A DNA stretch of 64,000 nucleotides from Phallus indusiatus (lineage: Eukaryota; Basidiomycota; Agaricomycetes; Phallales; Phallaceae): positions 1 through 64,000 of the forward strand of contig JAQFWX010000153.1 in assembly GCA_027605045.1 (NCBI GenBank). Direction: 5' to 3'. Of the stretch, positions 34,513 to 45,868 are shown piece by piece (the first letter of the stretch is position 1; every line of letters begins with the position of its first letter). A model generated the notes under the pieces. It saw only the letters and a program-made list of their open reading frames with translations. It searched no databases and was not told where the DNA came from. Both the position numbers and the translations under genes were made by a program.

Positions 34513-37036
34513 ATGTCATCATCCGACCTTGAACTCGAAACTAATCCTTTATCATACGAAAACCACAGTCCAAACGAACAGCAGCAGCAGTCACAAAAAG
34601 GAACAGACCGAAGTATTGAATTTGCCAAGGGTACATCTGATAATGGGCAGCATTTGTTGAATGGTCTCAGGCTCGCCCTGGTTTTTACGTGCGTCTTTTG
34701 TACCTCGGTGTTGAGAAACCCAAATAAATACGTGTTGTATAGAGCTTTTGTTATGGCTTTTACTCTTGTTGCACTCGACCAGACAATACTTTCCACTGCA
34801 TTGCCGATAATCGTATCAGACTTTAAAGCAGTGTCTGACTTGACTTGGGTCGCCAGTGGCTACTTTTTGCCTCAAGTAAAATTATCATTCATATTTTCAT
34901 TTTATTTCAATCTCAAAATATAACCAGGCCGCCTTCTTACTCTTTTTTGGAGGGGTTTTGACGATTTCCCCCATAAAAATCGTTTTCCTGATCTCTTCAT
35001 CTATATTTGAACTCGGAAGTCTTTTTTGCGCTATCGCGCCATCCGTTGACTTTCTTATTTTTGGCCGCGCCGTAGCTGGACTCGGAGCCGCAGGTATTTG
35101 GATTTCCATGCTGTCCATCCTGGCTAGGGTATGGCCCACGAAATGACAACAAGCTTCAATGGACTAACGATCCGTGCCATTGTGTCTAGATTACAACGTT
35201 AAAGCAGAGACCTATCTTTGTGGGACTCGTTGGAGCCGTTTATGCTGTTTGCACTGTTGTCGGTCCATTAATCGGCGGGTCTTTTGCCGGTAATTCAATG
35301 ATGGAAATTCAAAAACCGGGGCGCTACTAACAAATCTCATTCATAATAGATCATGTTACCTGGAGGTAAGCTAGATTATAATTCACAAATATCTTACGGA
35401 TGGACTTGTTTTCTTAGATGGTGCTTCTGTAAGTGCTATTAATATTGATACTATTCATAGCTTCTCATATGTGATTCTTCTTAGATATCAATCTCCCAGT
35501 TCGTTCATGCTCCTTCGACGATAATTTATTACGAGAACCTAAATCATTCCCAGATAGGAGGCGTTAGCGTAATTCTTGGTTGCATAGTGATACCCAACCT
35601 ACCGGTTGTCCGAGCCAAAAAGACATCACAACTACAGGCGTGGATTCATCTCGATTGGCTAGGAACCGGATTCAGCCTTGTCGCGGTTGCCTTGCTCCTC
35701 ATTGCTCTTCAATGGGGAGGCAATACGAAGCCATGGAACAGTGCGGCTGTCATCGTGCTACTCTGCTTGGGATGCCTCTTTCTGGGATTCTTCTTTTTAT
35801 GGGAAACTAAAAGAGGCCCAGATGCGATTTTACCTATGCAAATGTTTCGACGCAAAACAATGGTTGGTGCCTGCTTAGAATCGGTGTGTGTATTTTTTTC
35901 AAGCTCGCGTCGTCCAAGTGCTACTCAGCTGATAATGTCATCCGAAAGTTCTTCATACAGTTTGCGTTTGTCCCAGCGATCGTAAGTCTTACTGAAACTC
36001 AATGAGATGCAAAGATTCAGACGATAATACGCTCAAACTAGTACTATCTGGTATGTCAGAGTGCCTTTCTATTCGGATGTAGGCTAATATTTTTTGATCT
36101 GCTACCGTAGCCTCTGTTGTACCAACTAAGAGGACATTCTGCCATGAGATCGGGAATTGACATTTTGCCATTCATGGTGTAAGTTAACTGTGTCTATCCG
36201 TCTTCCTTGGTTGAGAGCAAATTATACAGATCCGGGGTTGTTGGTAAGTATTCTAACAGCCCGAGGCTAACCGCCGTTATGATACTAGCTCATTTGCGTT
36301 GACAGCTTCCCTTGTTTCTGGTGGAGTAATTGCTGTGCGTTTGATGATTTATTTTCTTTGGAGAAAGGCATATCGACGTAATGAGTGCACAGGCCAAAGG
36401 TTATCCTTGGCCTTTTTTGTTTTTCTCTCCCTTTTTTGCAGCAGTTGGGTTCGGTCTCCTCTTCACCACCTCACTCAGCTTAAGTTTCGGACACCTCGCA
36501 GGATATCAAATCCTCGTGGGAATTGGCTTAGGAGCGACTATACAAACAACTGTAAAAAAAGAAAATCGTGTATAGCTCATCATTGTACTAATTGACTACA
36601 GATATTCCTTGCTCAGGCTGAGTATGCTGGCGAGGAAGAACTCATTCCTAAGGCAACGTCGTTGATCACATTTACCCAGCTTCTCGGAAGTGCCATTGGA
36701 CTTGCGTAAGTTATCAGACAGTTTTCCGTAACTGCTATGCACTTCTTTTAAAAATGATTTTTCATCAGTATCAGCGGGGCGGTGTTGTCTAGTGAATTGA
36801 GACATCAACTTGGGCTCCTCCTTCCTGACTTGCCCGCATCGACAAAAGCGCTGATTCTCCAAGATATAGAAGCAATTTTTGCTCTTCCAAATGAACAAAT
36901 TAAAGATCTCGCGGAATTGGCTTATATTAGGGCTATTGATCGTATTTTTATTATCGGGGTTGTCGCTACCTCTTTGGCCAGTTTTTCGGCCTTGCTGATT
37001 CGCAGAGATAAGGTGACTATTCCAGAAGGAATGTGA
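34513..37036 (+). CDS. MFS drug/metabolite efflux transporter (DHA2-like, 14 TM)
   Basis: Proton-antiport pump of the plasma membrane. A hydrophilic N-terminus (MSSSDLELETNPLSYENHSP) leads into LALVFT-AFVMAFTLVALDQTI, joined by removing an intron that starts GTGCGTCT. Then come ALPIIVSDFKAVSDLTWVAS, GRAVAGLGAAGIWISMLSIL and motif C (AVCTVVGPLIGGSFADHVTW, with WRW-CFYINLPVGGV). Later exons give YYL-PLLYQLRGHSAMRSGID, AKGYPWPFLFFSPFFAAVGF and LITFTQLLGSAIGLAISGAV. The tail is RRDKVTIPEGM (stop 37034-37036). About twelve short introns; no frame break was found, so it is probably intact. Similar to pumps that export fungal secondary metabolites. A decayed copy of its middle part lies just downstream. 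Confidence 0.9.
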
Positions 37037-37529
37037 GCTAAAATATGTGAAAATCCCCCAAATTTTGCGAGTAGTTAGTTAGTTTTATAAGCCTTTTCAT
37101 ATTGTTTATTGTATGGCGGATAAGCATAATACCTTCTTTTGTTAGATTGATAACACCACTCTTTCAAACTCAGCGTGTCTGATGAGATTGCTAGGTCGCT
37201 GGTGTTTTTATTGAAACATCGAAAACTCCTTCACGAATGATGGATGTTAGAATGTGTTAGTTATCACCTATTAGGCGTTATCATTCTGTACGAAATGAGT
37301 CTCGATTTGTGCAATGAAATTTGTGGTCACGATACATGTCATTCAAGTTTCTCGTAATTTTCAATTCTCGCTGGTGTAAGTGAATAATTCCAGTCGCCAA
37401 TATGTTCTGTTCAAATGAGGGGCGACCTTGATGGCGCCGACGGTTTCGGAAACTCCCGGACAAGGCTGAAAGCCTAAATTTTACCAGTCATCAGCGTAAT
37501 CAGCGTGACGAAAGGGCTAGCGTCGGTCA

Positions 37530-37870
37530 ACTCGCCCGAACAGTTAAAAGATCATCACAACTACAATCCTGGATTAGTCTCATTTTTTAGGAATTCTGCG
37601 TTCAGTCTCGCTACTTCTTTTTTTCAGGCTACCCGATTTCGCGGAGGCCGTACGAAATCATAGAATACCCCGGTCCTTATCGCGCCATTTTACGTATGTG
37701 AGGCTCAAATGCAATATTCATGCAAATGCTTCGGCGAAAGAAATGATTGATGCCTAGTTGAAATTGGTGTGTTCTTTACAACCTCCCATTGCCCGAGAAC
37801 ACTACTTAGCTGAACACGTTCTTTATCCAGTTTCCTTTTGCATTCGTAAGTTTCGCTGGAATTCCTAAGA
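37530..37870 (+). pseudogene. Degenerate partial copy of the neighbouring MFS transporter
   Basis: Nucleotide-level similarity to 35620-35985 of the intact gene: an ACATCACAACTACAATCCTG-like start, an ATGCAAATGCTTCGGCGAAA stretch matching the ATGCAAATGTTTCGACGCAA in the active gene, and a final CAGTTTCCTTTTGCATTCGT matching its QFAFVPA exon. Internal deletions and stops (for example GATGCCTAG where the parent has GGTGCCTGC) prevent translation. A relic of a tandem duplication. Confidence 0.75.
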
Positions 37871-39511
37871 TGCAGAAAATTTCCGTTCAAAATGGAACCC
37901 ATCAGTACAATTTCGTACTACGTCGAAATACTTTTGAATTCGCTCACAGATTCGTGACAGTATCAAGTTCTGTTATCTCAACTTTAATGGAGGTTCTTCC
38001 ACGAGATCTCCTCGTCGTTCAGGGTCTGAGCTCGTTGACACATTTTCCTCGTTCTCCATGGCTGGAAGTAGATACATAGGTTCGGAGTACTCGTATCGGC
38101 AGCCCCCCCCCCGTTTCCGGTGGGGGCGGTTAATGTGTTAATATTGACGAACAGCGCAGTGTCATCGACTGCCGATGGATCAATCGATCAAGACCGTGAC
38201 TGGACAAGATTCTCCAGCTACTTCCAGTCTTCTCCTATTTCTTAATTCTTGACGATCCAGACTTGCGATGCTCTCCAGGATCGCTCTGGAGTGCCCTGAT
38301 CAAGAGAATATAAATCTCCAAAGCTCAAGCTGTTGTGTATAGATTACTTGGTACCGGCGGTGACGAGCTTGGGACGTTACAGTCCCACCATGATAACTTT
38401 TGCCATGATACATTGAATTCATTTTATTGACTAGGATAAAAATGTGCATTCCGGAAGTATGTCATGCTTTATTTCAAGACTACCGATCCAATTAATTATC
38501 CTACCAGTATGTTTGTACCGGGACGGTATCATTAACAGGACTATATGATGGCAGTGTATGAAGCTGTGCCGACATCTTTCATTCCCAAGTCTTATTGGAA
38601 TTCTTTATCGAAACCTCCAAACTGGCACTGGTTCATGGGAAGATTCGCGTCGCAGCCTAGTTACTTCTGATTACCTCCTTGGAGTCATTCTCTTTGCAGT
38701 TTAGTCGTCCGATAATACTTTCTGGCTTAGGGTCAACTCAGTTAAAGCCTATCAATAACCATCGATATCAGAAGCATTCTTCTCCGGCCTTATGTAAAAC
38801 GTCGAGCTGCTCCGTCAATTACTGGGCGACTTCCGAGTCTGAATACGCGCAGAGCGCGTATTGGGAAAGTATCGTCGTCCCACGACAGCTATAATATTGT
38901 ACTTCCAGAACCCAACATTCTTCTTGCCACAAAGAACAAACTGGAGAACGAAAAGATGAATTCTTACTTCAGATCCCCTTTTCTGTGTTGTCAAAGTGCA
39001 GATGTTTCCGCCCTTTCAGGGTCGACGTCTGTGAGGTTTTACGGCAACCAGCCTATAAATGGTGATTTAATTGTCGCTTATGCACAACATTGTGGCATTT
39101 ACACCCTTTTATTTCTGTCTAAGACGCCAGACGGATTGCCAATCTACTTCCCCTTGTTTACCGGCAGTTTGAGTCATGTCACGTACGTATTACTCGTGCC
39201 GGATTTTTAGCCTGTGTTTACATCATGAATTCATTATATTACAGATTTATTATGATTTTTTTTAAACAATGACATCAAGGCGTAGATTGGAGACAACAAA
39301 TTGGCCGGTGGCAAGCTATCAACTGACGATGTTCCGTGGGAAACGTTTTTACGGAAGATTTTCAAATTTCGTAGGGTGTTCCGGGCCGTGCGACCATTGA
39401 ACTGATCGTCTTGTTATTTAAACGGGTGTCGCCAGATGTTGCCAAATCTTGCCTTGTTTTTATATCTCCAACTCTCATCTTGTGAGTCATTAGTATCAGT
39501 CCGGTTGCACA
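37871..39511. other. Gene-poor interval between MFS relic and tandem family
   Basis: No supported gene. Contains a C-tract (about 38104-38113), a perfect 9-bp inverted repeat with 3-base spacer (38842-38862) and an open frame at 38956-39210 without recognisable motifs. Around 39290-39500 the sequence resembles the region before the second tandem copy (about 41570-41820). Confidence 0.5.
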
Positions 39512-41296
39512 ATGAACAGCCGGATCCTGAAGTTGAGGTTCCTGAATGCTCCGTATGCCACAGATCCCAATTTAAACTCACCTAGCACCCTTGTTACGCT
39601 ACCAAGATCGATGTACGAACCTTCAGAAGCAACCACGCTATACGATGATGATCTTCTCGACGATATCTGTTCAAGCACAGTCAAATCAGATGCTGGGAGT
39701 GGGCAGCGAGGAGATGGACACTGTTCTAGCAAGGAGTCGTCACCCTCAATCACTACCACATCTTCGCGCAACCTCAGGAAAATCTGGTCATGTTTTATCG
39801 GATTTTTTACCGATTATAGGACCAGAAAACAGCTTTTGGCAATTGGTTCACGAGTTGAGCATTGTAGAAGGAACTATTACCCGATGAGTGTCAAGGATCT
39901 CCAAACTACGTACGAGTATCTGCATGAACTGTGAGTCTGGTTAATGATCGAGGGTTCAACAATAGCTCAGTGATAGCTCCATTCTTTAGGGAGTGTCGTC
40001 GAAGTAAATTCGCAAATGCTGCCTCAACGCTGCGGTATATTACATTCAAAGGCAGTGGCTACAATCATCTTGTACTGACTAGAATTTTAAATAACAGGCT
40101 TTCCATTCTTGAGCTTTTGTTCGACATATTGGACAATCCTGTTATTTTTTCTGAAGAGAGAAATGACCTCTTCCAAAAATTCTGGTCCAATCTAGATTAT
40201 GAATCATCGTACGTTGTGCTTTTAGTTTAGTAAATTGGAAACAAAGATCGCTTAAATGTGCGGCAATAACAGGAGAGTCGGTCTCAAAGCTGAAACACAT
40301 GAAAAGATCACGGATTTAAAGTGAGAAAGTATTTTATTTCTGGTTTGAAGTATCTAAAAAACTTTCCAGACACCGATTCTTCTTACGTGTCGTAAGCGAG
40401 CTTCCTGTAAATCGCCCAATTTCAGAGATCATACCAAACGGTTCCTCTGCGGCAGTGGAAGCCTTGTGCAAAGAACTGGCATACGGCACCGGTGCTTACT
40501 ATGTTCAGAAAGTATTGGGTCAGATAGCTGAAACCAATTGGGGTCACAGAGAACTTTTGTGCCTGATTTCACAACCGTGTTCAAAAGCGGTGGGAAGCGG
40601 ATTAGACGTGAGGACAAACTTGATCACAGACTGTATCACGAGACTGCTAAGGTCAGTAAACATATTCTTATAAGACAAAGCATTTACCTTCACTACCCCT
40701 TTTGGAAGTTTTAAGAACGGTTTCTCATATGGCATGGCTTTCCGCACTTTCGGTCGAGTCGCCCAATACAATCAAGAGGCGCATGCACTACTTACGGGAT
40801 CTATGGGCATCGCCTGGCTAGTGGATCGCCTGGAAGAACGAACAAACATGAATAACCTAGAATATATAAATTTTAGAGAAGGAGAAACATATTGTCACGC
40901 CTTGATGACCGCCTGCAGAAACGGATTCATAAATTGCGTTCTTGAATACAATGTTATATGCACGCTGTTGCGCTGGATTGAAATGTTGTATGTTTCCGTT
41001 TCCGGTTGTTTTTTTATTTGGATCGAAAATTAATCCAAATCATATATAGCACATTACGAGGCGAAGCCATCTACAGCGCAATCGAGGACAGTCAGCGAGA
41101 CGATTCGGATGTTGAACTCGGTCAAGTTGCATGCTGCGAATTTATTATACTTTTGATGGCAACGCCAACCGCGAAGAAACGGTTCCTTGACAACAGTTGT
41201 GCGCTACGAGCTTATCTGGATCTGCCCAGCCACTCGTTTTCCAGTTGGAAGTTACGTACGAAATTGAAAGCAATTGCGAAGCTGTTAGGAGATTAA
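39512..41296 (+). CDS. Unrecognised protein, tandem family copy 1
   Basis: I do not recognise this family. The start at 39512 gives MNSRILKLRFLNAPYATDPN, a Ser/Thr-rich acidic N-terminal part with YEPSEATTLYDDDL. It is followed by a basic helical stretch (SSRNLRKIWSCFIGFFTDYR, KQLLAIGSRVEHCRRNYYPM). Later exons give NRLSILELLFDILDNPVIFS, SISEII-like residues before PNGSSAAVEALCKELAYGTG, GFSYGMAFRTFGRVAQYNQE and GETYCHALMTACRNGFINCV. The C-terminal exon has DDSDVELGQVACCEFIILLM and ends AIAKLLGD. Amphipathic helix pairs suggest an alpha-solenoid-like fold, which is inference only. Six or so short introns. No signal peptide or clear TM helix. Confidence 0.72.
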
Positions 41297-41823
41297 AGGA
41301 AAGTTTCTATTTGTTAGTCAGTCAGCTGTGTCTACATAGTCGGCGAGGCGGTCCATGGGTAGCGACACTGTTATTTTACATTACGTTATTTCTGCTAATT
41401 CGGTTTGCACTAAGGATGACATGCCAGGTTTTTCTTTGTACATTGTGAATTTATTCCTACCCATAGATTTAACTTTATTAACATATTATGTATCATTGAG
41501 ATGTAGTTTCGACATATATTCGACAAGCTGGCCAGAGCTGGCCAGTGACTAGTGACTAGGCCGACTAGGGATGATCGATGACATGATGACAGATGACAAG
41601 TTGCGACGATGATGTTTCTGTGGGAAACGTCCTTACAATGCAGCGTCGGCAGACTTGGCAGCTTTAAGTTCCGGAGGCTGTTCCGAGCCGTCGTCCTCCA
41701 TTGAAATGATCATCTTTTGCAAAAAGACGATGCTTTGGCTTCTTGCTTTTATCTATCTAGTTCTCACCTTGCCGTTTCCAAATCCCATCTCGTCAGCTGA
41801 ATCATTAGTAGCACGGCGGCATA
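41297..41823. other. Spacer between the tandem copies
   Basis: Its right part (about 41570-41820) carries blocks shared with 39290-39500: TGGGAAACGT followed by a TTACAATG/TTACGGAA site, GTTCCG(G/A)GCCGT, CATTGAA(A/C)TGATC and TCATTAGTA before the ATG. So the promoter was duplicated with the gene. Confidence 0.6.
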
Positions 41824-43639
41824 ATGGACCACGACCGGGACTCGTATGCCTCATATGCCCCAGATTACAGTCTGGACTCAGCGAGGACTCTTGTTACGGC
41901 ATCAGAGTTGGTGTACGCGCCTTCAGAAGCAACCACACTATACGAGGGATATCTTTTCGATGACACCAGTTCAAATACAGTTCACGTTGTCAAGCCGGAA
42001 ACGGAAAACACTCGTTGTAGCTCTTACAAACGATGCTCTACGGAAGTCAAGGTAGAGGGGAACTGGCAATGGGGAGATGATCGATATCCTAACAAACAGT
42101 CGCTTCCATCAACCACTACTTCGCGCAGCCTCAGAAAGATCTTGTCAAGTTTCATCGGGCTATTTACGGATTATAGGACCAGGAAACAACTTTCGGCTAT
42201 TAGATTACGGGTTGATGGTTGCAGAAGGTACTATCATCCGTTGAGTATACAGGAGCTCCAGGCGGCATACGAGTACCTGCACAAATTGTGAGTCTGGTTG
42301 GCGGTTGGGGGTTCAGGCCCAAGTTATAACACTTTCAGGGAACATCATCGAAACAAATTCGCAATGACTGCCTTAACATTACGGTACATCACATCAAAAA
42401 GCTTCGGCTGTTGCCTTGAGTTATTATATTCTAACCAGATTATCAGGCTTTCCGTCCTTAAACTCCTGTTCGATATATGGGGTAATCCCGTGGTTTTCTC
42501 TGAAAAGAATAAAGACTTTTTTCAAAAACTTTGGTTAGATTTGGATTATGAATCATCGTACGTTGTACTTCTGTCAATTATCGGGAACAGGATAGCTCAA
42601 CATCCGCGGTAATTGCCGAAATTTACAGGAGGGCTGTTCTCAAAGACGGTACACACAAGCAGATCTCGAATTTAAGGTAAAATATCAACCCATTTTTGCG
42701 CATACGCATGTACCTTACAGCCTCTACAGAAATCAATTCTTTTTATGTGTCTTAAACGGGCTCCCTGTAAATCGCTCAATTTCAGAGATCATACCGGACG
42801 GCCTTTTAGCAGTGAAAGCGTTGTGCAAAGAATTGGCATACGGCTCCGGTGTCTATTCTATTCAGAAAATATTGATACAGATAGCTCGAACGGACTGGGG
42901 TCACGGAGAACTTTTGCGTCTGAGTCTACAACCGTGCTTAAAGGCGGCAAAAGGCGAATCAGACTTGACGACAAACTTAATTATAGACTGTATCATGAGA
43001 TTGCTAAGGTCAGTAAATATTTGATAAGACACGAACTTTCTCTTCATTATTTCTTTTATGAAAGCTTTGGGAACGGGTTTTCACACACCATGGCTTTCCG
43101 CATTTTCGGTGGGGTCGCCGAATACAATCAAGAAGTGCATGCATTACTTGCGGGACCTATGGGTGTCACTTGGCTAGTGGGTCGCTTCCATGAACAAACC
43201 TACAGTGAAGCACCGGCGTACAGAAGTTTCAGACAAGGAGAAACATATTGCCACGCTTTGATGACCGCCTGCAGAAAGGGATTCATGAATTGCGTTCTTG
43301 AATGTAATATTATTTGCACGCTACTGTGTTGGGTAACAATCTTGTATGCCTTGGCTTTTCTCTCGTAATCAAGCTTACTATATTACGTATAGCAACATAC
43401 GGGACGAAGCTATGTGCAGTGCAATTGAAGACAATCTGCAAGACGACTCGGATGTTGAACTCGGTCAAATTGCGTGCTTTGAGCTCGTAATACTTCTGAT
43501 GAAAACGACACTTGGGAAGAAACAGTTCCTTTCCGACAGTTCTGTGCTAAGGACTTTTATGGATCATCCCAATCGCTCGTTTTCTGATTGGAAGTTATGT
43601 GCGAGATTGGCCACTATTGCGAAGCTGTTAGAAAGTTGA
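41824..43639 (+). CDS. Unrecognised protein, tandem family copy 2
   Basis: Paralogue of the preceding gene with the same exon order. The start at 41824 gives MDHDRDSYASYAPDYSLDSA; APSEATTLYEGYLFDD and SRSLRKILSSFIGLFTDYRT match copy 1. Then IIRLSVLKLLFDIWGNPVVF, NRSISEIIPDGLLAVKALCK, ELAYGSGVYSIQKILIQIAR, GFSHTMAFRIFGGVAEYNQE, GETYCHALMTACRKGFMNCV and DDSDVELGQIACFELVILLM. It ends IAKLLES at 43639. All exons appear open, so both copies may be functional. The N-terminal 100 residues are the most variable part. Conserved Cys/His-containing GETYCHALMTACR could mark a functional site. Function unknown. Confidence 0.72.
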
Positions 43640-43977
43640 AGAAAGGCTTTAATTATAAAGATGCGTGGTCAGAGGCAATTCCTTAGTTAGTGGCGCCATG
43701 TCTAGTAGTAGTTAGTCGGTGAGAGTGAGATTAACATTGTAATAGTAGTAATCACTCTCTGCAATTTCTTCAATACCAACATTATAACCTTTAATTATCT
43801 CGTGACGAATAAATTTGCGTTGTGTTATCTCCCCAAATCTGGCTCACATTTCTATAATGGACAATGGCAAAACAGATCCTGCTATTTGTAACTGAGAGTG
43901 TGATCTGCTATAAAAGATTATAAATAATTACTGTTGTCTACATTACGGTGCACCGACAAAAGAAAGGATCGATGCCA

Positions 43978-45868
43978 TTACGAAGCTATTATATGTTTCA
44001 GCGCTGATATCGAAGGCATGAAGAAATATTCTCCTCCACGAGATACCACGAATGGTTTGAATACAGTAGTGTTGCCTAGCGGTTCCATAGGATCAATTCC
44101 TATAGTGAATAGTGCGGAATCATTATTTTGGCCAATGATAGGATCAAATCCAGGCGGGGTATTCTTACCCCCTACAAAGCTATGATGATTAGAGTATGAT
44201 CAGTGAGATCGAGAATCCACGAGAAAGAAAAACAAATTTACTTGGGGTTACCCGCCCACGCTTTTTGTAAGAATTGGAATCCGAGTGGGATACTGGATTG
44301 AGTACAAGCTGGCATAAAATCAATTAGAACCAGTCCAGGTTTATTTCGAAATAATGACGGTGATACGAACTGAATAAAAGACCTCTGTCCTCTATAGTTC
44401 TTTGTTGTTGCTGTTCCTGCGATGTAACTACCAAAAAAAATTGATCCGTGCTCATGAAACCGAAATTTCAAGGAGAGACTGACCTTCGGATCCATATGTT
44501 ACGCCACCACGCATGATATGATGTTTAATGTCCGTCGGGTTCAAATCCTTACGAGGGGCTGTTTTCCTAATGTGGGCAGAAAAAGGACAGCGAGATTGGT
44601 CGTCCGAGTTGTTCAGGCCTGGATGCGTAAAGTCGAAGTTGTTGTTTTGGTTTGGATCCGCCCCCATTTCAGGGTCATCAAACAAAGGTGAAAGATAAAC
44701 AGGGGCTCCCTGAAAAACGCCAATCGCAAGTTTAAGAAACGAAGCATTCTTAGGAATATGGAATTGAGACATACACTTTTCCAACGTCCAACCATTCGGG
44801 CGCCAGTGAGAGCGGCGGCATCAGCCTTTGCCATTCCAGGTATGGATACGGCATTATCGACCGTGAACTTTTCGAACTCGGGTACAAGTTGTCGTAATTG
44901 ACGAAAAACAAAAAATGAACTATCCTTCGTCCACGCTGGTCGAGTCACGTTGTCTTGGTCATTACCATGCAGCAAGGTACCTGTCGGAACGACTGCTTGA
45001 CCAGGAGCGGGTTGACCAAAACCCTGAGGGGATGGTTGACTAATGCCATCCAAATAACCGAAGTCTGGCGTAAAAAATTCATGGATCGTCCGTCGCGTCA
45101 CAATGAAAAAAAAGATCTTACGTTCATGGCCAGCCTGATTTCCTGGACGCAACTGGCCTTGTATACTATAAAGAACCCTAATCGACGATCCAAGTTGATT
45201 TTGAATGGTCTGAGCTTGTCCGTCTACTAGATTCTGAGAGTCCGATGCAATCATTACCACACCGTGTACGCTAGTACCCTTGAATTGCGGAATCCAATTA
45301 TCTGTTTTTTCTGCCATGACAGGGGCATTCGCGAATTGTCCTGCTCTGAAATCTGTATCGTTGAGGTCATCAGTAATCCCCAATGTGAGAAGTCCCGATT
45401 GGGAAAGGGCCATGTTCATCATGGCGGCGGGTTGGATAGACGTGTGCAGCATAGAGCCGACAGTGGTGATTTGATTCATCGCGCCAGACATTTGTCGTTT
45501 GAAATTGCGGGGATCAGCGATGCTGAAAAATATGAATTTCTCCATGCTTTGTCTCATTCCAAGTCTGTACAGATTCGCAATTTGGTACAACAAAATCATA
45601 TACTAGTATCATACTCACAGTACTTCAGCCTGAATGTTTGCGACGTTGATATTGGATGAGACCTGGTCGATGGTAGGTAACGGAGGACGACCAGGGATGT
45701 CTGTTCAACAAGCTACGTTTCAAAAAAGTACTTCGGGCTGATGAAAAATTGCTGCTTACTCGGGAGCATATTGGTGTCTCTTCGAACTAATGCCGTGTCA
45801 ATGTGTGATCCAAGAAGAGATGTTGGTAAACTGCCCATCAACAGTCCCTTGAGAATTTTGTGGAACAT
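43978..45868 (-). CDS. DyP-type (dye-decolorizing) heme peroxidase
   Basis: Heme peroxidase oxidising dyes and phenolics with H2O2, typical of wood- and litter-decay Agaricomycetes. The start at 45868 gives MFHKILKGLLMGSLPTSLLG, an N-terminal region that may act as a signal/propeptide. An intron then joins LP to NIPGRPPLPTIDQVSSNIN. The distal GxxDG motif is FGYLDGISQPSPQGFGQP (catalytic Asp), and the proximal His lies in CPFSAHIRKTAPRKDLNPTD. Other family blocks: FRQLRQLVPEFEKF, GARMVGRW, GLVLIDFMPACTQSSIPLGF (in place of the usual GLLFVCYQ segment) and GEYFFMPSISALKHIIAS at the C-terminus. About eight introns. Export is probable but the signal peptide is not clear-cut. Confidence 0.9.

Noticed and set aside
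38956..39210. 84-codon plus-strand ORF starting MNSYFRSPFLCC
   Set aside because: No signal peptide, no motif and no paralogue in the window; probably chance.
44530..44560. GGTTCAAATCC, a tRNA T-loop-like run
   Set aside because: It lies inside the DyP coding sequence and no cloverleaf can be formed around it.
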